Assembly: GCF_937952055.1 (NCBI RefSeq)
Contig: NZ_CALFYO010000020.1
Span: 186,001 to 250,000 of the forward strand
Reading direction: 5' to 3'
DNA: 64,000 bases
Source of the DNA: an uncultured Piscinibacter sp.
Lineage (GTDB): Bacteria; Pseudomonadota; Gammaproteobacteria; Burkholderiales; Burkholderiaceae_C
Positions 9,293 through 16,838 of this stretch are shown piece by piece (the stretch's first letter is position 1; every line of letters begins with the position of its first letter). A program made the position numbers and the translations under genes. The notes under the pieces were generated by a model that did not search any database, was not told where the DNA came from, and saw only the letters and a list, made by a program, of their open reading frames with translations.

Positions 9293-9754
9293 ATGCGCAT
9301 GACATACATCAAGCCCCGCGTGCTGCTGGCCGCCGTCCTGAGCGCGCTGGCCAGCGCCGCCTTCGCGCAGGACGCCGCCCAGCCGCGCCTGCCGACGACC
9401 CGCCTCGCGGCGGGCTTCCACCTCATCACGGCCGAGGTGGCGCGCACACCCGAGCAGCGCGCCATCGGCCTGATGCATCGCCCCAGCATGCCTGCCAACG
9501 AGGGCATGCTGTTCGTGTCCGAGCAGCCCGGCCAGCAGTGCTTCTGGATGAAGAACACGCTGCTCCCGCTCTCCATCGCGTTCATCGCCGACGACGGCAG
9601 CATCGTCAACATCGAGGACATGAAACCTCAGGCGCTGGACTCGCACTGCTCGAAGAGGCCAGTGCGTTTCGCGCTGGAGATGAACAAAGGCTGGTTCGAC
9701 AAGCGCGCCATCAAGCCGGGCGCGAAGCTCACCGGCGCACCCTTCGGAAACTGA
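9293..9754 (+). CDS. Secreted DUF192-family protein
   Basis: A 153-residue protein with a signal peptide (charged start, hydrophobic core, ASAAFAQ cleavage region near residue 22). The remainder is a DUF192 domain with its usual blocks: VARTPEQRAIGLMHR, MPANEGMLFV, CFWMKNTLLPLSIAFI and a late ALEMNKGWF. Function of the family is not established. Two ATGs lie 6 bases apart (9293 and 9299); the first gives a more typical basic N-terminus. It is monocistronic, ending at a strong hairpin that it shares with convergent sodB. Confidence 0.85.
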   Translation: MRMTYIKPRVLLAAVLSALASAAFAQDAAQPRLPTTRLAAGFHLITAEVARTPEQRAIGLMHRPSMPANEGMLFVSEQPGQQCFWMKNTLLPLSIAFIADDGSIVNIEDMKPQALDSHCSKRPVRFALEMNKGWFDKRAIKPGAKLTGAPFGN

Positions 9755-9777
9755 GGCGCTTGCCGCGCACGAAGAAA

Positions 9778-9806
9778 AAGGCCGGTCGACGACCGGCCTT
9801 CTTCGT
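9778..9806. terminator. Bidirectional rho-independent terminator between the DUF192 gene and sodB
   Basis: AAGGCCGGTCG and its reverse complement form an 11-base-pair perfect palindrome (9778-9800) around one base. It is followed on the plus strand by CTTCTT and preceded by an A-rich run GAAGAAAAA, which reads as a T-rich run on the minus strand. It lies 23 bases after the DUF192 stop and 27 bases after the sodB stop, so it can serve both. Confidence 0.85.
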
Positions 9807-9827
9807 GGGTGACGCCTGGCGCGGCGA

Positions 9828-10409
9828 TCAGCCGAAGTTCTTCTGTGCGAACTCCCAGTTGACCAGCGAGCCGAGGAAGGTCTCGACGAACTTCTGGCGC
9901 AGGTTGCGGTAGTCGATGTAGTAGGCGTGCTCCCACACGTCCACCGTCAGCAGCGGCTTGTCGCCGGTGGTCAGTGGCGTGCCGGCGGCGCCCATGTTGA
10001 CGATGTCGACGCTGCCGTCGGCCTTCTTCACCAGCCAGGTCCAGCCGGAGCCGAAGTTGCCCACCGCGCTCTTCACGAAGGCCTCCTTGAAGGCGGCGTA
10101 ACTGCCCCACTTCGCGTTGATCGCCGCAGCCAGCGCGCCCTGCGGCTCGCCGCCGCCGGCGGGCTTCATGCAGTTCCAGAAGAAGGTGTGGTTCCAGATC
10201 TGCGCGGCATTGTTGTAGATGCCGCCGCTGGACTTCTTGACGATGTCCTCGAGCGACATGCTCTCGAACTCGGTGCCCTTCTGCAGATTGTTCAGGTTCA
10301 CCACGTAGGCGTTGTGATGCTTGCCGTGGTGGTACTCGAGCGTCTCCTTGCTGTAGTGCGGCGCCAGGGCGTCGATCGCGTACGGGAGCGGCGGCAGGGT
10401 GTGTTCCAT
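9828..10409 (-). CDS. sodB: Superoxide dismutase, iron type
   Basis: Cytoplasmic superoxide dismutase of 193 residues that converts superoxide to oxygen and hydrogen peroxide. Metal ligands are in YHHGKHH (first His), NHTFFWNCM and DVWEHAYYIDYRN. The NNAAQIWNHTFFW segment has the glutamine in the helix position typical of the iron enzyme. There is no signal peptide. The ATG at 10409 has AGAGAGGA upstream. It is a single gene ending at the shared hairpin; xseA lies upstream with an 83-base gap. Confidence 0.95.
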   Translation of the reverse strand: MEHTLPPLPYAIDALAPHYSKETLEYHHGKHHNAYVVNLNNLQKGTEFESMSLEDIVKKSSGGIYNNAAQIWNHTFFWNCMKPAGGGEPQGALAAAINAKWGSYAAFKEAFVKSAVGNFGSGWTWLVKKADGSVDIVNMGAAGTPLTTGDKPLLTVDVWEHAYYIDYRNLRQKFVETFLGSLVNWEFAQKNFG

Positions 10410-10492
10410 GGTGTTCCTCTCTTCTCTCGATGGGGTCGGGTCGGCGCGCATTGTAGGCAGGCCGGCAAGGCCCTGCCCGCGAGGTTGCTGCT

Positions 10493-11833
10493 TCACTCCC
10501 GGGCCGCGGCTGCCACGGCCACCACGCTCAGCTCGGCATGGCCGTCGGCCAGCGTGGCATGGAGGTCCTGGCCCACGTCGAGCTGGCGCACCGAATGCAG
10601 CACGCGGCCCTGGCCGTCGGTCAGCCAGGCGTAGCCGCGTGCGAGCACGTGCTGGGGATCCAGCGCATCCAGGCGCGGCCCGAATGCGTCGAGCCGCCGC
10701 TCGCGCGAGCGCCGGTCGACCGCGGCGCCGCGCACCAGACGCTGTGCGAGTTGGACGAGTTGCAGGCCGCGACGGTCGCAAAGATGCTGGCCGGCGCCGA
10801 GCAGGCGCTGGCCGAGCAGCGCGAGCTGCTGCCGGCGCGCGCGCACTCCTTCGGCGGGCCGGGTGAGCCGCAGCGACAGGCTGTCCAGGCGTTGCGCCTG
10901 CGTGTCCAGCATCGCGTGCAGCCGCTGGGTAGCGCGCCGCTGCAGCACGGCCAGCGTCTCCATGCACGCCTCGGTGGCCGGCGCTGCCAGCTCCGCCGCT
11001 GCGGTGGGCGTGGGGGCGCGCAGATCGGCGGCGAGGTCGGCGAGCGTCACATCGGTCTCATGGCCGACGCCGCAGACCACCGGCACGCGACAGCCGGCCA
11101 GCGCGCGCACCACACGCTCGTCGTTGAAGGCCCACAGGTCCTCCAGCGATCCACCGCCTCGGCACAGCAGCAGCGTGTCGACCTCGCACCGATCGGAAGC
11201 CGTGGTCAGCGCCTGCACCAGCGACGCCGGCGCCTCGGCGCCCTGCACCAGGCTCGGATAGACGATCACCTCGACATGCGGGCTCCGCCGCGCCAGGGTG
11301 GTCAGCACGTCGTGCAAGGCGGCGGCAGCCAGTGAAGTGACGATGCCGATGCGCCGCGGAAAGGCCGGGATCGGGCGTTTGCGCTCGGCGTCGAACAGGC
11401 CCTGCGCCTCGAGCGCGGCCCTCAGGCGAAGGAACTGCTCGAACAGCGCGCCCGCGCCTGCACGCTGCATGCCTTCGACGATGAACTGCAATTCGCCGCG
11501 CGGCTCGTAAACGGCCAGGCGCCCACGGAGTTCGACCAGTTGCCCGTCTGCCGGCGCAAAGTCGAGCAGGCCGGCAGCGCGGCGGAACATCGCGCAGCGC
11601 AGCAACGCGGCTGCGCCGTCGGAGTCTTTCAGGCTGAAGTAGCAATGGCCGCTGGATGCACGCATGAGGGCGGACAGCTCGCCGCGCACCACGCACACGG
11701 GAAAGCGCGCAACCAGTGCGTCCGACACCGCCTGCACGAGGCCGGCAACGCTCCAGACGAGGCGGCCGGGCGCCTGCGCCGCCGACTCAGCCACGCGCAA
11801 ACCCAATGCCGGCGCGGGCCGAGAACTCCACAA
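10493..11833 (-). CDS. xseA: Exodeoxyribonuclease VII large subunit
   Basis: Catalytic subunit of exonuclease VII, which trims single-stranded DNA in repair (E. coli XseA is 456 residues; this is 446). The N-terminal OB-fold is visible in VVRGELSALMRASSGHCYFSLKD; the catalytic domain carries RIGIVTSLAAAALHDVLTTL, LLLCRGGGSLEDLWAFNDE and CGVGHETDVTLADLAADLRAPTPTAAAE broken into the usual blocks. A C-terminal helical region follows. The start is uncertain: TTG 11833 gives this length, GTG 11794 is 13 codons inside, and neither has a good ribosome site. The small subunit xseB is not adjacent. Confidence 0.93.
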   Translation of the reverse strand: MWSSRPAPALGLRVAESAAQAPGRLVWSVAGLVQAVSDALVARFPVCVVRGELSALMRASSGHCYFSLKDSDGAAALLRCAMFRRAAGLLDFAPADGQLVELRGRLAVYEPRGELQFIVEGMQRAGAGALFEQFLRLRAALEAQGLFDAERKRPIPAFPRRIGIVTSLAAAALHDVLTTLARRSPHVEVIVYPSLVQGAEAPASLVQALTTASDRCEVDTLLLCRGGGSLEDLWAFNDERVVRALAGCRVPVVCGVGHETDVTLADLAADLRAPTPTAAAELAAPATEACMETLAVLQRRATQRLHAMLDTQAQRLDSLSLRLTRPAEGVRARRQQLALLGQRLLGAGQHLCDRRGLQLVQLAQRLVRGAAVDRRSRERRLDAFGPRLDALDPQHVLARGYAWLTDGQGRVLHSVRQLDVGQDLHATLADGHAELSVVAVAAAARE

Positions 11834-12129
11834 TGGGGCGCCGCGCGGCTTGGTGTGCCTGGATGCCTGTCACGGCGTTGTCATCATCGTGCAAGTACTT
11901 GATTTTCAATGACTTCTCAGTGCACAAGATTTCAGCATTCCAGCCCTGCACGTGATTTCGCGCGGCCTCACACGCGACATTCGCCGGTTGCCCACAAAGT
12001 TATCCACACCAACGGTGGATTGCCTGCGGATGCTTGGCATCCGGATCGCGCCCGAGGCGCCGGCCGTACACCCATCGACTATCATCGCGCCTCGCCAAAG
12101 ACCTGACTGCTGTCTTCGAAAGGGCTCGC
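11834..12129. other. Divergent intergenic region between xseA and exbB with a DnaA-box sequence
   Basis: About 296 bases with a relatively AT-rich patch near 11880-11945. A perfect DnaA box TTATCCACA lies at 12000-12008 and partly overlaps a small inverted repeat, ATCCAC (12002-12007) and GTGGAT (12015-12020). No protein-coding frame with a credible start is seen. The region must hold the promoters of xseA and of the exbB-exbD-lpxK run; exact promoter elements could not be assigned. Confidence 0.5.
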
Positions 12130-12768
12130 TTGTTTTCGATCATACAAGCCGCTGGCTGGCCGATCTGGCCGCTCATCATCTGCTCGATCATCGCGCTGGC
12201 GCTCGTGGTGGAGCGCCTGTCCAGCCTGCGGGCCGCGCGCGTGGTGCCGCCGCGGTTGCTCGAGGAGGTGCTGTCGGTGACACGCGCCAACCTCCCCTCG
12301 CCGGATGTCGTCGGCAAGCTTGCCGACAATTCCATCCTCGGTCGCGTGCTCGCCAGTGGCATCCGGGCGGTGACTGCCGAACCGCGCATCACCGAGGAGG
12401 CGCTGCGCGGCACCTTCGAGTCGGCCGGTCGTGCCGCCGTGCACCGCATGGAGCGCTACCTGAACACGCTGGGCACGATCGCACAGTCGGCGCCCTACCT
12501 GGGACTGCTCGGCACGGTGATCGGCATGATCGAGATCTTCGCCTCGCAGTCGCCTGGAGGCAGCAATCCGGCGCAACTCGCACAGGGCATCTCGATCGCG
12601 CTGTACAACACCGCATTCGGCCTCATCGTGGCGATTCCGGCGCTGATCTTCTACCGCTACTTCCGCGGCCTCGTCGACCAGTACACGCTGGACATGGAGC
12701 AGGCCGCCAACCGCCTCGTGCCGCACCTGCTGCGCTTTGCCGTGCCACGCGGCGGCGCCAGCGCCTGA
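12130..12768 (+). CDS. exbB: MotA/TolQ/ExbB proton-channel family protein
   Basis: Inner-membrane proton-channel subunit of 212 residues. It has three membrane helices: about residues 10-28, a long one near 115-140 in PYLGLLGTVIGMIEIF, and one near 160-180 in NTAFGLIVAIPALIFYRYF. These are the ExbB/TolQ hallmarks. The start is TTG 12130, chosen for the AAAGGG six bases upstream and because the N-terminus then begins just before the first helix; the frame is open further upstream without a good start. It is followed by exbD after 7 bases. The pair precedes lpxK, an arrangement common in betaproteobacteria whose physiological partner is unclear. Confidence 0.88.
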   Translation: MFSIIQAAGWPIWPLIICSIIALALVVERLSSLRAARVVPPRLLEEVLSVTRANLPSPDVVGKLADNSILGRVLASGIRAVTAEPRITEEALRGTFESAGRAAVHRMERYLNTLGTIAQSAPYLGLLGTVIGMIEIFASQSPGGSNPAQLAQGISIALYNTAFGLIVAIPALIFYRYFRGLVDQYTLDMEQAANRLVPHLLRFAVPRGGASA

Positions 12769-12775
12769 GGTCGCG

Positions 12776-13207
12776 ATGTCGCTGAACTTCCGCAAGGGCC
12801 GTCCCGAGGAACCGGAGATCAACCTGATCCCGTTCATCGACATCCTGCTGGTCGTGCTCATCTTCCTGATGGCCTCGACCACCTACTCGAAGTTCACCGA
12901 ACTGCAGGTCACGTTGCCGGTGGCGGACGCCGAGAAACTGCGCGACCGGCCGCGCGAGATCGTCGTGCTCGTCAGTGCCGACGGCCGCTACGTGGTGAAC
13001 CGCAAGCCGGTCCAGGGGCGCAGCGTGGAAATCCTCGCGGCCGAGCTGACCGCCGTGGCCGACGGGGCGCAGGACCTCGTCGTCATCGTTTCCGCCGACG
13101 CGACCGCAGCGCACCAGAGCGTGGTCAACGTGATGGATGCCGCGCGCCGCGCCGGGCTGCCGCGGCTGACCTTCGCGACCCAGAACTCGGGCGGCGAAAC
13201 GCGCTGA
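12776..13207 (+). CDS. exbD: ExbD/TolR family biopolymer transport protein
   Basis: A 143-residue protein with one N-terminal helix and a periplasmic domain. The helix is preceded by EPEINLIPFIDILLVVLIFL, which holds the aspartate that carries protons in ExbD/TolR. It probably forms a channel complex with the ExbB-like protein encoded 7 bases upstream. Downstream lies lpxK (gap about 15-21 bases). This pair is separate from the tonB-linked exbB-exbD-exbD set at 18052-19784. Confidence 0.9.
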   Translation: MSLNFRKGRPEEPEINLIPFIDILLVVLIFLMASTTYSKFTELQVTLPVADAEKLRDRPREIVVLVSADGRYVVNRKPVQGRSVEILAAELTAVADGAQDLVVIVSADATAAHQSVVNVMDAARRAGLPRLTFATQNSGGETR

Positions 13208-13228
13208 AGCGCGCGCTCGCCCGTGTCG

Positions 13229-14260
13229 ATGCCGCCCTCCTTCACCGCCGGCCTGCAGCAGGCCTGGCTGTCGCGCAGCGCCCTGGCCTGCTCGCTGCTG
13301 CCGCTGGCCGCGCTCTTCGCGGCGCTGACCGCCGCGCGCCGAGCGCTCTATCGACTGGGCGTGCTGCGCGCCGAACGCATCGATGTGCCGGTGGTGGTGG
13401 TCGGCAATCTCATTGCCGGCGGTGCCGGCAAGACACCGACCACGCTCGCCTTGCTGGCGCTGCTGCGACGCGAAGGCTGGCATCCTGGCGTGGTGTCGCG
13501 CGGCCACGCACGAACGTCGGTCGGCATCGTGCATGTCGAGCCCGACACGGCGGCTGCGGATGCCGGCGACGAGCCGCTGCTGCTGCGCCTGCGCGGCGGC
13601 GTTCCGGTGTGCGTGGGCAGGAACCGCGTCGCGGCCGCGCGGGCGCTGCGCGCCCGCCATCCGCAGGTCGACATCGTCGTCTGCGACGACGGCCTGCAGC
13701 ATCTGCGCCTGTCGCGCGACGTGCAGGTGCTGGTGTTCGACGAACGGGGGACGGGCAACGGCTGGCTGCTGCCGGCCGGTCCGCTGCGCGAGCCGCTGCC
13801 GTACGAACTGCCTGCGCGCAGCGTGGTGGTGTACAACGCCGAGCGGCCGAGCACACCCCTGCCCGGTCATCTGGCGCACCGTGCGCTGGCCGGCGTGGTG
13901 CCGCTGTCGGACTGGTGGCGCGGCGCCGCGCCCCGGCCGTTGGCGCTGTGCGAGCTCGTCGGCCGGCCGCTGCTCGCCGCGGCCGGCGTGGCCCGCCCGC
14001 AGCGCTTCTTCGCCATGCTGCGCAAGGCCGGGCTGACGATCGTGGAACATCCGCTGCCCGACCACCACGACTTCGCGCGGCTGTCGTGGCCGGCCGGCAG
14101 CAGCGACGTGATCGTCACCGAAAAGGACGCCGTGAAGCTGCGCCCCGAGCGCGCCGGCGGCGCTCGCCTCTGGGTGGCGGCGTTAGACTTCCGTTTCGAT
14201 GCGGACTTCGAGCGTGACTTGCTCGCGCTGCTGCCGCCACGCCCCGAACATCGCGCCTGA
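13229..14260 (+). CDS. lpxK: Tetraacyldisaccharide 4'-kinase
   Basis: Membrane-associated kinase (343 residues) that phosphorylates the 4' position of the lipid A disaccharide. An N-terminal hydrophobic helix (about residues 15-40) is followed by VPVVVVGNLIAGGAGKTPT, the LpxK variant of the Walker A loop. DIVVCDDGLQHLRLSRD and late VTEKDAVKL are also diagnostic. ATG 13229 is used; GTG 13223 is an equally possible start two codons earlier. It sits in the conserved order exbD-lpxK-Trm112-kdsB-adk and ends 4 bases before the next gene. Confidence 0.95.
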   Translation: MPPSFTAGLQQAWLSRSALACSLLPLAALFAALTAARRALYRLGVLRAERIDVPVVVVGNLIAGGAGKTPTTLALLALLRREGWHPGVVSRGHARTSVGIVHVEPDTAAADAGDEPLLLRLRGGVPVCVGRNRVAAARALRARHPQVDIVVCDDGLQHLRLSRDVQVLVFDERGTGNGWLLPAGPLREPLPYELPARSVVVYNAERPSTPLPGHLAHRALAGVVPLSDWWRGAAPRPLALCELVGRPLLAAAGVARPQRFFAMLRKAGLTIVEHPLPDHHDFARLSWPAGSSDVIVTEKDAVKLRPERAGGARLWVAALDFRFDADFERDLLALLPPRPEHRA

Positions 14261-14264
14261 TCCC

Positions 14265-14456
14265 ATGGAAACCCGTCTGCTCGAACTGCTGGTGTGCCCG
14301 ATCTGCAAGGGCCCGCTGGAACACCGCCGCCCGCCGGTCGATGAACGGCACGAGCTGGTCTGCCACGCCGATCACCTCGCCTTCCCGGTGCGCGACGGCA
14401 TCCCGGTGATGCTGGAGAGCGAGGCGCGGCCGCTGACCGACACGCCGGCGTCGTGA
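14265..14456 (+). CDS. Trm112-like zinc-ribbon protein (YcaR family)
   Basis: A 63-residue protein beginning METRLLELLVCPICKGPL and carrying FPVRDGIPVML near the end, the YcaR/Trm112p pattern (E. coli YcaR is 60 residues). One cysteine pair CPIC is present; the second pair is reduced to a single C in LVCHADH, so full zinc binding is doubtful. It lies between lpxK and kdsB, and its stop overlaps the kdsB GTG start by 4 bases. Confidence 0.88.
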   Translation: METRLLELLVCPICKGPLEHRRPPVDERHELVCHADHLAFPVRDGIPVMLESEARPLTDTPAS

Positions 14457-15208
14457 GCTTTACCGTGCTGGTGCCGGCGCGTCTGGCCTCGACGCGCCTG
14501 CCGAACAAGCCGCTGGCCGACATCGCCGGGCTGCCGATGATCGTGCGCGTCGCGCAACGGGCGGCAGGCTCGTCCGCCGCGGCGGTGGTGGTGGCGGCGG
14601 ACCATGCGGACATCGTCGCTGCCTGCTCCGCGCACGGCGTGCGCGTCGTGCTCACCCGTACCGATCACACCACCGGCAGCGACCGCCTTGCCGAGGCCTG
14701 CGAACAGCTCGGCCTCGACGGCGACGACGTGGTGGTCAACGTGCAGGGCGACGAACCGCTGATCGAGCCGACGCTCGTCGATGCCTGCGCCGCGCTGCTC
14801 GGCGTGCGCGCCGACTGCGTGATGAGCACCGCCGCGCATCCGATCGCGTCGCGCGCCGAACTCGACAACCCCAACGTGGTGAAGGTCGTTCTCGACGCGG
14901 CGGGTCGCGCACTCTACTTCTCGCGCGCGCCCATCCCCTGGTGGCGCGACGGGCGAGCGGCGCAGACGGCACAGCTGCAATCGCCGGCGCCGCTGCGCCA
15001 TGTCGGTCTGTACGGCTACCGGGCCGGCTTCCTGCGACGCTTCCCGGCGCTCGAGCCGGCACCTTTGGAGAGGCTCGAGTCTCTCGAGCAGCTGCGCGTG
15101 CTCTGGCACGGCCAGCGCATCGCGGTGCATGTCACCGAGCATGCACCCGGCCCCGGCGTCGACACGCCCGAAGACCTCGAACGCGTGCGCGCGCTGTTCA
15201 CGTCCTGA
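14453..15208 (+). CDS. kdsB: 3-deoxy-manno-octulosonate cytidylyltransferase
   Basis: CMP-Kdo synthetase (251 residues; E. coli 248) that activates Kdo for lipopolysaccharide core synthesis. The nucleotide-binding start reads VLVPARLASTRLPNKPL, followed by TRTDHTTGSDRLAEAC, VNVQGDEPLI and FSRAPIPW, all KdsB hallmarks. The GTG start at 14453 overlaps the previous stop (GTGA), so translation is coupled to the Trm112-like gene. It shares a run with lpxK, another lipid A/LPS gene. Confidence 0.95.
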   Translation: MSFTVLVPARLASTRLPNKPLADIAGLPMIVRVAQRAAGSSAAAVVVAADHADIVAACSAHGVRVVLTRTDHTTGSDRLAEACEQLGLDGDDVVVNVQGDEPLIEPTLVDACAALLGVRADCVMSTAAHPIASRAELDNPNVVKVVLDAAGRALYFSRAPIPWWRDGRAAQTAQLQSPAPLRHVGLYGYRAGFLRRFPALEPAPLERLESLEQLRVLWHGQRIAVHVTEHAPGPGVDTPEDLERVRALFTS

Positions 15209-15235
15209 GCCCTCGGCGCCACGAGGGAAGCGTCA

Positions 15236-15264
15236 GTTTCACGCAGGGACACGCGTGTTATTCT
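15236..15264 (+). promoter_or_regulatory. Possible sigma-70 promoter for adk
   Basis: GTTTCA (15236-15241) and TATTCT (15259-15264) are separated by 17 bases in the 128-base gap between kdsB and adk. The -35 match is weak and the -10 fair. The leader would be about 65 bases. A low-confidence suggestion. Confidence 0.3.
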
Positions 15265-15336
15265 CGTTTTGATCCGGTTCGACGAGGTGCCCTGCATCGT
15301 CGTGACCCGCAGCACAAAGACAAACGAGGCAATCCC

Positions 15337-15990
15337 ATGAGACTCATCCTGTTGGGCGCACCCGGCGCCGGCAAGGGCACCCAGGCAGCGTTCATCTGCA
15401 AGCACTTCGGCATCCCGCAGATCTCCACCGGCGACATGCTGCGCGCAGCGGTGAAGGCCGGTACCGAGCTCGGCATCGCCGCCAAGCGTGTCATGGATGC
15501 GGGAGGCCTCGTCAGCGACGACATCATCATCGGCCTCGTCAAGGAACGCATCACGCAGCCGGACTGCGCGAACGGGTTTCTCTTCGACGGCTTTCCGCGC
15601 ACCATCCCTCAGGCCGACGCGATGAAGAGCGCTGGGGTCAAGCTCGACATCGTGCTCGAGATCGACGTGCCGGACGCTGCCATCATCGAGCGCATGAGCG
15701 GCCGCCGCGTGCACGTGGCGTCGGGCCGCACCTACCATGTCAAGTTCAACCCGCCCAAGGTGGCGGGCAAGGACGACGAGACCGGCGAAGACCTGATCCA
15801 GCGCGACGACGACAAGGAAGAGACGGTGCGCAGGCGGCTCGAGATCTACCAGAACCAGACGCGCCCGCTGGTCGAGTACTACACCCGCTGGGCCGCCACG
15901 GGAGAAGCAGGCGCACCGCGCTATCGCAAGATCGACGGCACCGGCAGCGTCGACGAGATCACCGCGCGCGCGCTGGCCGCGCTGAACTGA
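15337..15990 (+). CDS. adk: Adenylate kinase
   Basis: Cytoplasmic enzyme of 217 residues that interconverts ATP, ADP and AMP. The P-loop is in LLGAPGAGKGTQA (residues 5-17), then STGDMLRAA for AMP binding, FDGFPRT, and a long LID domain with GRRVHVASGRTYH, lacking zinc-binding cysteines, as in Gram-negative long-type Adk. ATG 15337 is preceded by GAGG. The frame is open well upstream but the family starts here. An SDR gene follows after 11 bases. Confidence 0.97.
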   Translation: MRLILLGAPGAGKGTQAAFICKHFGIPQISTGDMLRAAVKAGTELGIAAKRVMDAGGLVSDDIIIGLVKERITQPDCANGFLFDGFPRTIPQADAMKSAGVKLDIVLEIDVPDAAIIERMSGRRVHVASGRTYHVKFNPPKVAGKDDETGEDLIQRDDDKEETVRRRLEIYQNQTRPLVEYYTRWAATGEAGAPRYRKIDGTGSVDEITARALAALN

Positions 15991-16001
15991 GGAAGGGACT
16001 C

Positions 16002-16760
16002 ATGGACATCGCAGGCAAGGTCTTCATCGTCACCGGCGGCGCATCCGGCCTGGGCGAAGGCACGGCGCGCATGCTCGCCGCGAATGGCGGCAAGGTGGTC
16101 ATCGCCGATCTGCAGGCCGACAAGGGCGAGGCGCTGGCCAAGGAACTCGGTGGCGTGTTCGTCAAGTGCGACGTCAGCCAGGAGGCCGACGGCCAGGCCG
16201 CCGTCGCCGCGGCCCTGAAGCTCGGCAAGCTGATGGGACTGGTCAACTGCGCGGGCATCGCGCCGGCGGCAAAGACGGTCGGCAAGGATGGCGCGCATGC
16301 GCTCTCGCTGTTCGCCAAGGTCGTCAACGTCAACCTGGTCGGCAGCTTCAACATGATCCGTCTTGCCGCCGAAGCGATGGCGAAGAACGAACCCGAGCCC
16401 ACCGGCGAGCGCGGCGTGCTGATCTCCACCGCCAGCGTGGCCGCCTACGACGGCCAGATCGGCCAGGCGGCCTACTCGGCATCGAAGGGCGGCGTGGTCG
16501 GCATGACGCTGCCCATCGCGCGCGACCTGGCGCGCAACGGCATCCGCAACATGACCATCGCGCCGGGCATCTTCGGCACGCCGATGCTGTTCGCGATGCC
16601 CCAGGAAGTGCAAGACGCCCTCGCCGCCGGCGTGCCCTTTCCGAGCCGCCTGGGCACCCCGGCGGACTACGCCAAGCTGGTGCACCAGATCATCGTCAAC
16701 GACATGCTCAACGGCGAGGTGATCCGCCTCGACGGCGCCATCCGACTGGCGCCGAAGTAG
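16002..16760 (+). CDS. SDR-family 3-hydroxyacyl-CoA dehydrogenase (HSD17B10-like)
   Basis: Short-chain dehydrogenase of 252 residues. NAD binding is shown by VTGGASGLGEG near the start and by NCAGIAP; the catalytic serine and the Y-x3-K are in STASVAAYDGQIGQ and YSASKGG. The GIFGTPM and FPSRLGTPADYAKLV segments resemble 3-hydroxyacyl-CoA dehydrogenase type II (HSD10), which oxidises short branched or straight 3-hydroxyacyl-CoA. The ATG at 16002 has GGAAGGGA upstream. It follows adk by 11 bases and may be in the same transcript. Substrate is inferred from family resemblance only. Confidence 0.85.
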   Translation: MDIAGKVFIVTGGASGLGEGTARMLAANGGKVVIADLQADKGEALAKELGGVFVKCDVSQEADGQAAVAAALKLGKLMGLVNCAGIAPAAKTVGKDGAHALSLFAKVVNVNLVGSFNMIRLAAEAMAKNEPEPTGERGVLISTASVAAYDGQIGQAAYSASKGGVVGMTLPIARDLARNGIRNMTIAPGIFGTPMLFAMPQEVQDALAAGVPFPSRLGTPADYAKLVHQIIVNDMLNGEVIRLDGAIRLAPK

Positions 16761-16828
16761 GCCCCCCGCCTCGCGGTCGCTGCGCCCCCGCCCCCGAGGG
16801 GGTGCCGTCCGGCCCCGGGACGGCCCAG
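16761..16828. repeat. GC-rich hairpin pair between convergent genes, likely terminator or dispersed intergenic repeat
   Basis: Two adjacent inverted repeats: CCCCC-GA-GGGGG (16791-16802) and GCCGTCC/GGACGGC (16804-16824, 7-base loop). The C/G-run hairpin with flanking TCGCGGTCGCTGCGC resembles palindromic intergenic elements that recur after genes in Burkholderiales. There is no T-tract, so it is not a standard intrinsic terminator. It lies between the SDR gene and the convergent TPR-like gene. Confidence 0.5.
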
Positions 16829-16838
16829 CGCCGGGCGA

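Noticed and set aside
12000..12008. Replication origin suggested by a DnaA box
   Set aside because: Only one box, no AT-rich 13-mers, no dnaA/dnaN/gidA/parA genes nearby.
12034..12129. Upstream extension of exbB to an ATG at 12034
   Set aside because: The added 32 residues are arginine-rich with no conservation pattern and no ribosome site; TTG 12130 has one.
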